From Planctomycetota bacterium (GTDB lineage: Bacteria; Planctomycetota; UBA1135; JACQFD01), in assembly GCA_016792805.1 (NCBI GenBank), contig JAEUHX010000061.1, forward strand, positions 62,001-126,000: a stretch of 64,000 nucleotides of DNA. Direction: 5' to 3'. Each line of letters begins with the position of its first letter. Position 1 is the first letter of the stretch. The notes beneath the pieces were generated by a model, which saw only the letters and a list, made by a program, of their open reading frames with translations, was not told where the DNA came from and did no database searches. Below are positions 63,982 through 64,000 of this stretch, piece after piece. Position numbers and translations under genes: made by a program.

Positions 63982-64000
63982 CCTTTGGGGAATCCAGGTA

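Noticed and set aside
1..64000. CRISPR array, tRNA or rRNA genes
   Set aside because: No regularly spaced direct repeats, no T-loop GGTTCRANNCC-type sequence in a cloverleaf context, and no rRNA-like sequence was seen in the intergenic regions.

Overview
The window reads as chromosome of a high-GC, Gram-negative-type bacterium, most likely a member of the Planctomycetota. This rests on gene style rather than a marker gene: very large secreted FG-GAP proteins (one ending in a Gly/Cys-rich C-terminal module common in that phylum), an ECF sigma factor fused to carboxypeptidase-regulatory-like repeats, an ECF factor divergent from a Ser/Thr kinase/beta-propeller receptor, and a PA14-tailed TPR protein. 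No rRNA, tRNA, CRISPR array or intact transposase was seen.

Layout. 1-4357 (minus): an operon of PhoD-like phosphatase, an unknown protein and a GMC oxidoreductase that runs off the left edge. 4566-9255 (plus): a short RecQ-type helicase and the ECF-fusion protein. 9525-12766 (minus): a Mrr-like nuclease/NACHT NTPase overlapping a ThuA-like lipoprotein gene, a probable single-effector defence unit. 12935-18430: secreted LTxxQ-like protein, GNAT, fatty-acid hydroxylase, TPR regulator, and transglutaminase-TPR-PA14 protein. 18453-28449: ECF/kinase pair, FG-GAP protein, HtrA-like protease, small membrane proteins and a second carboxypeptidase-regulatory-like protein. 28923-34102: methyltransferase, PLP decarboxylase, SixA phosphatase and GH78 rhamnosidase. 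34111-41438: an oxidative-stress and metal block (OxyR, ECF sigma, anti-sigma and PDZ genes on minus; catalase and P1B metal ATPase on plus). 41488-45701: DinB-like protein, a small membrane protein, a seven-repeat FG-GAP protein and a decayed DUF4143 ATPase. 45777-49914: a tightly overlapping housekeeping operon xseB-ispA-dxs-nadK, linking isoprenoid precursor synthesis with NADP supply.

50253-63658 is the accessory region. A plus-strand run of four genes encodes an SNF2-type helicase, a large Eco57I-type N6-adenine DNA methylase, a sigma-70 family protein with an unrecognised N-terminal half, and a second SNF2 helicase with a degenerate PLD-like N-terminus; the last two overlap by ATGA. It resembles the helicase/methylase half of DISARM (drmD-drmMI) or helicase-methylase-ATPase loci, but no drmA, drmB or drmC is present, and the sigma-like gene is unusual. 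It is followed convergently by a three-gene operon headed by a TIGR04255-like protein. Base composition in this region drops well below the housekeeping block, which suggests transfer.

A palindromic double-hairpin repeat occurs in two distant intergenic regions (28682-28829 and 49941-50042), the second just upstream of the defence-like operon. Functions were assigned by eye from motifs; no database search was run.
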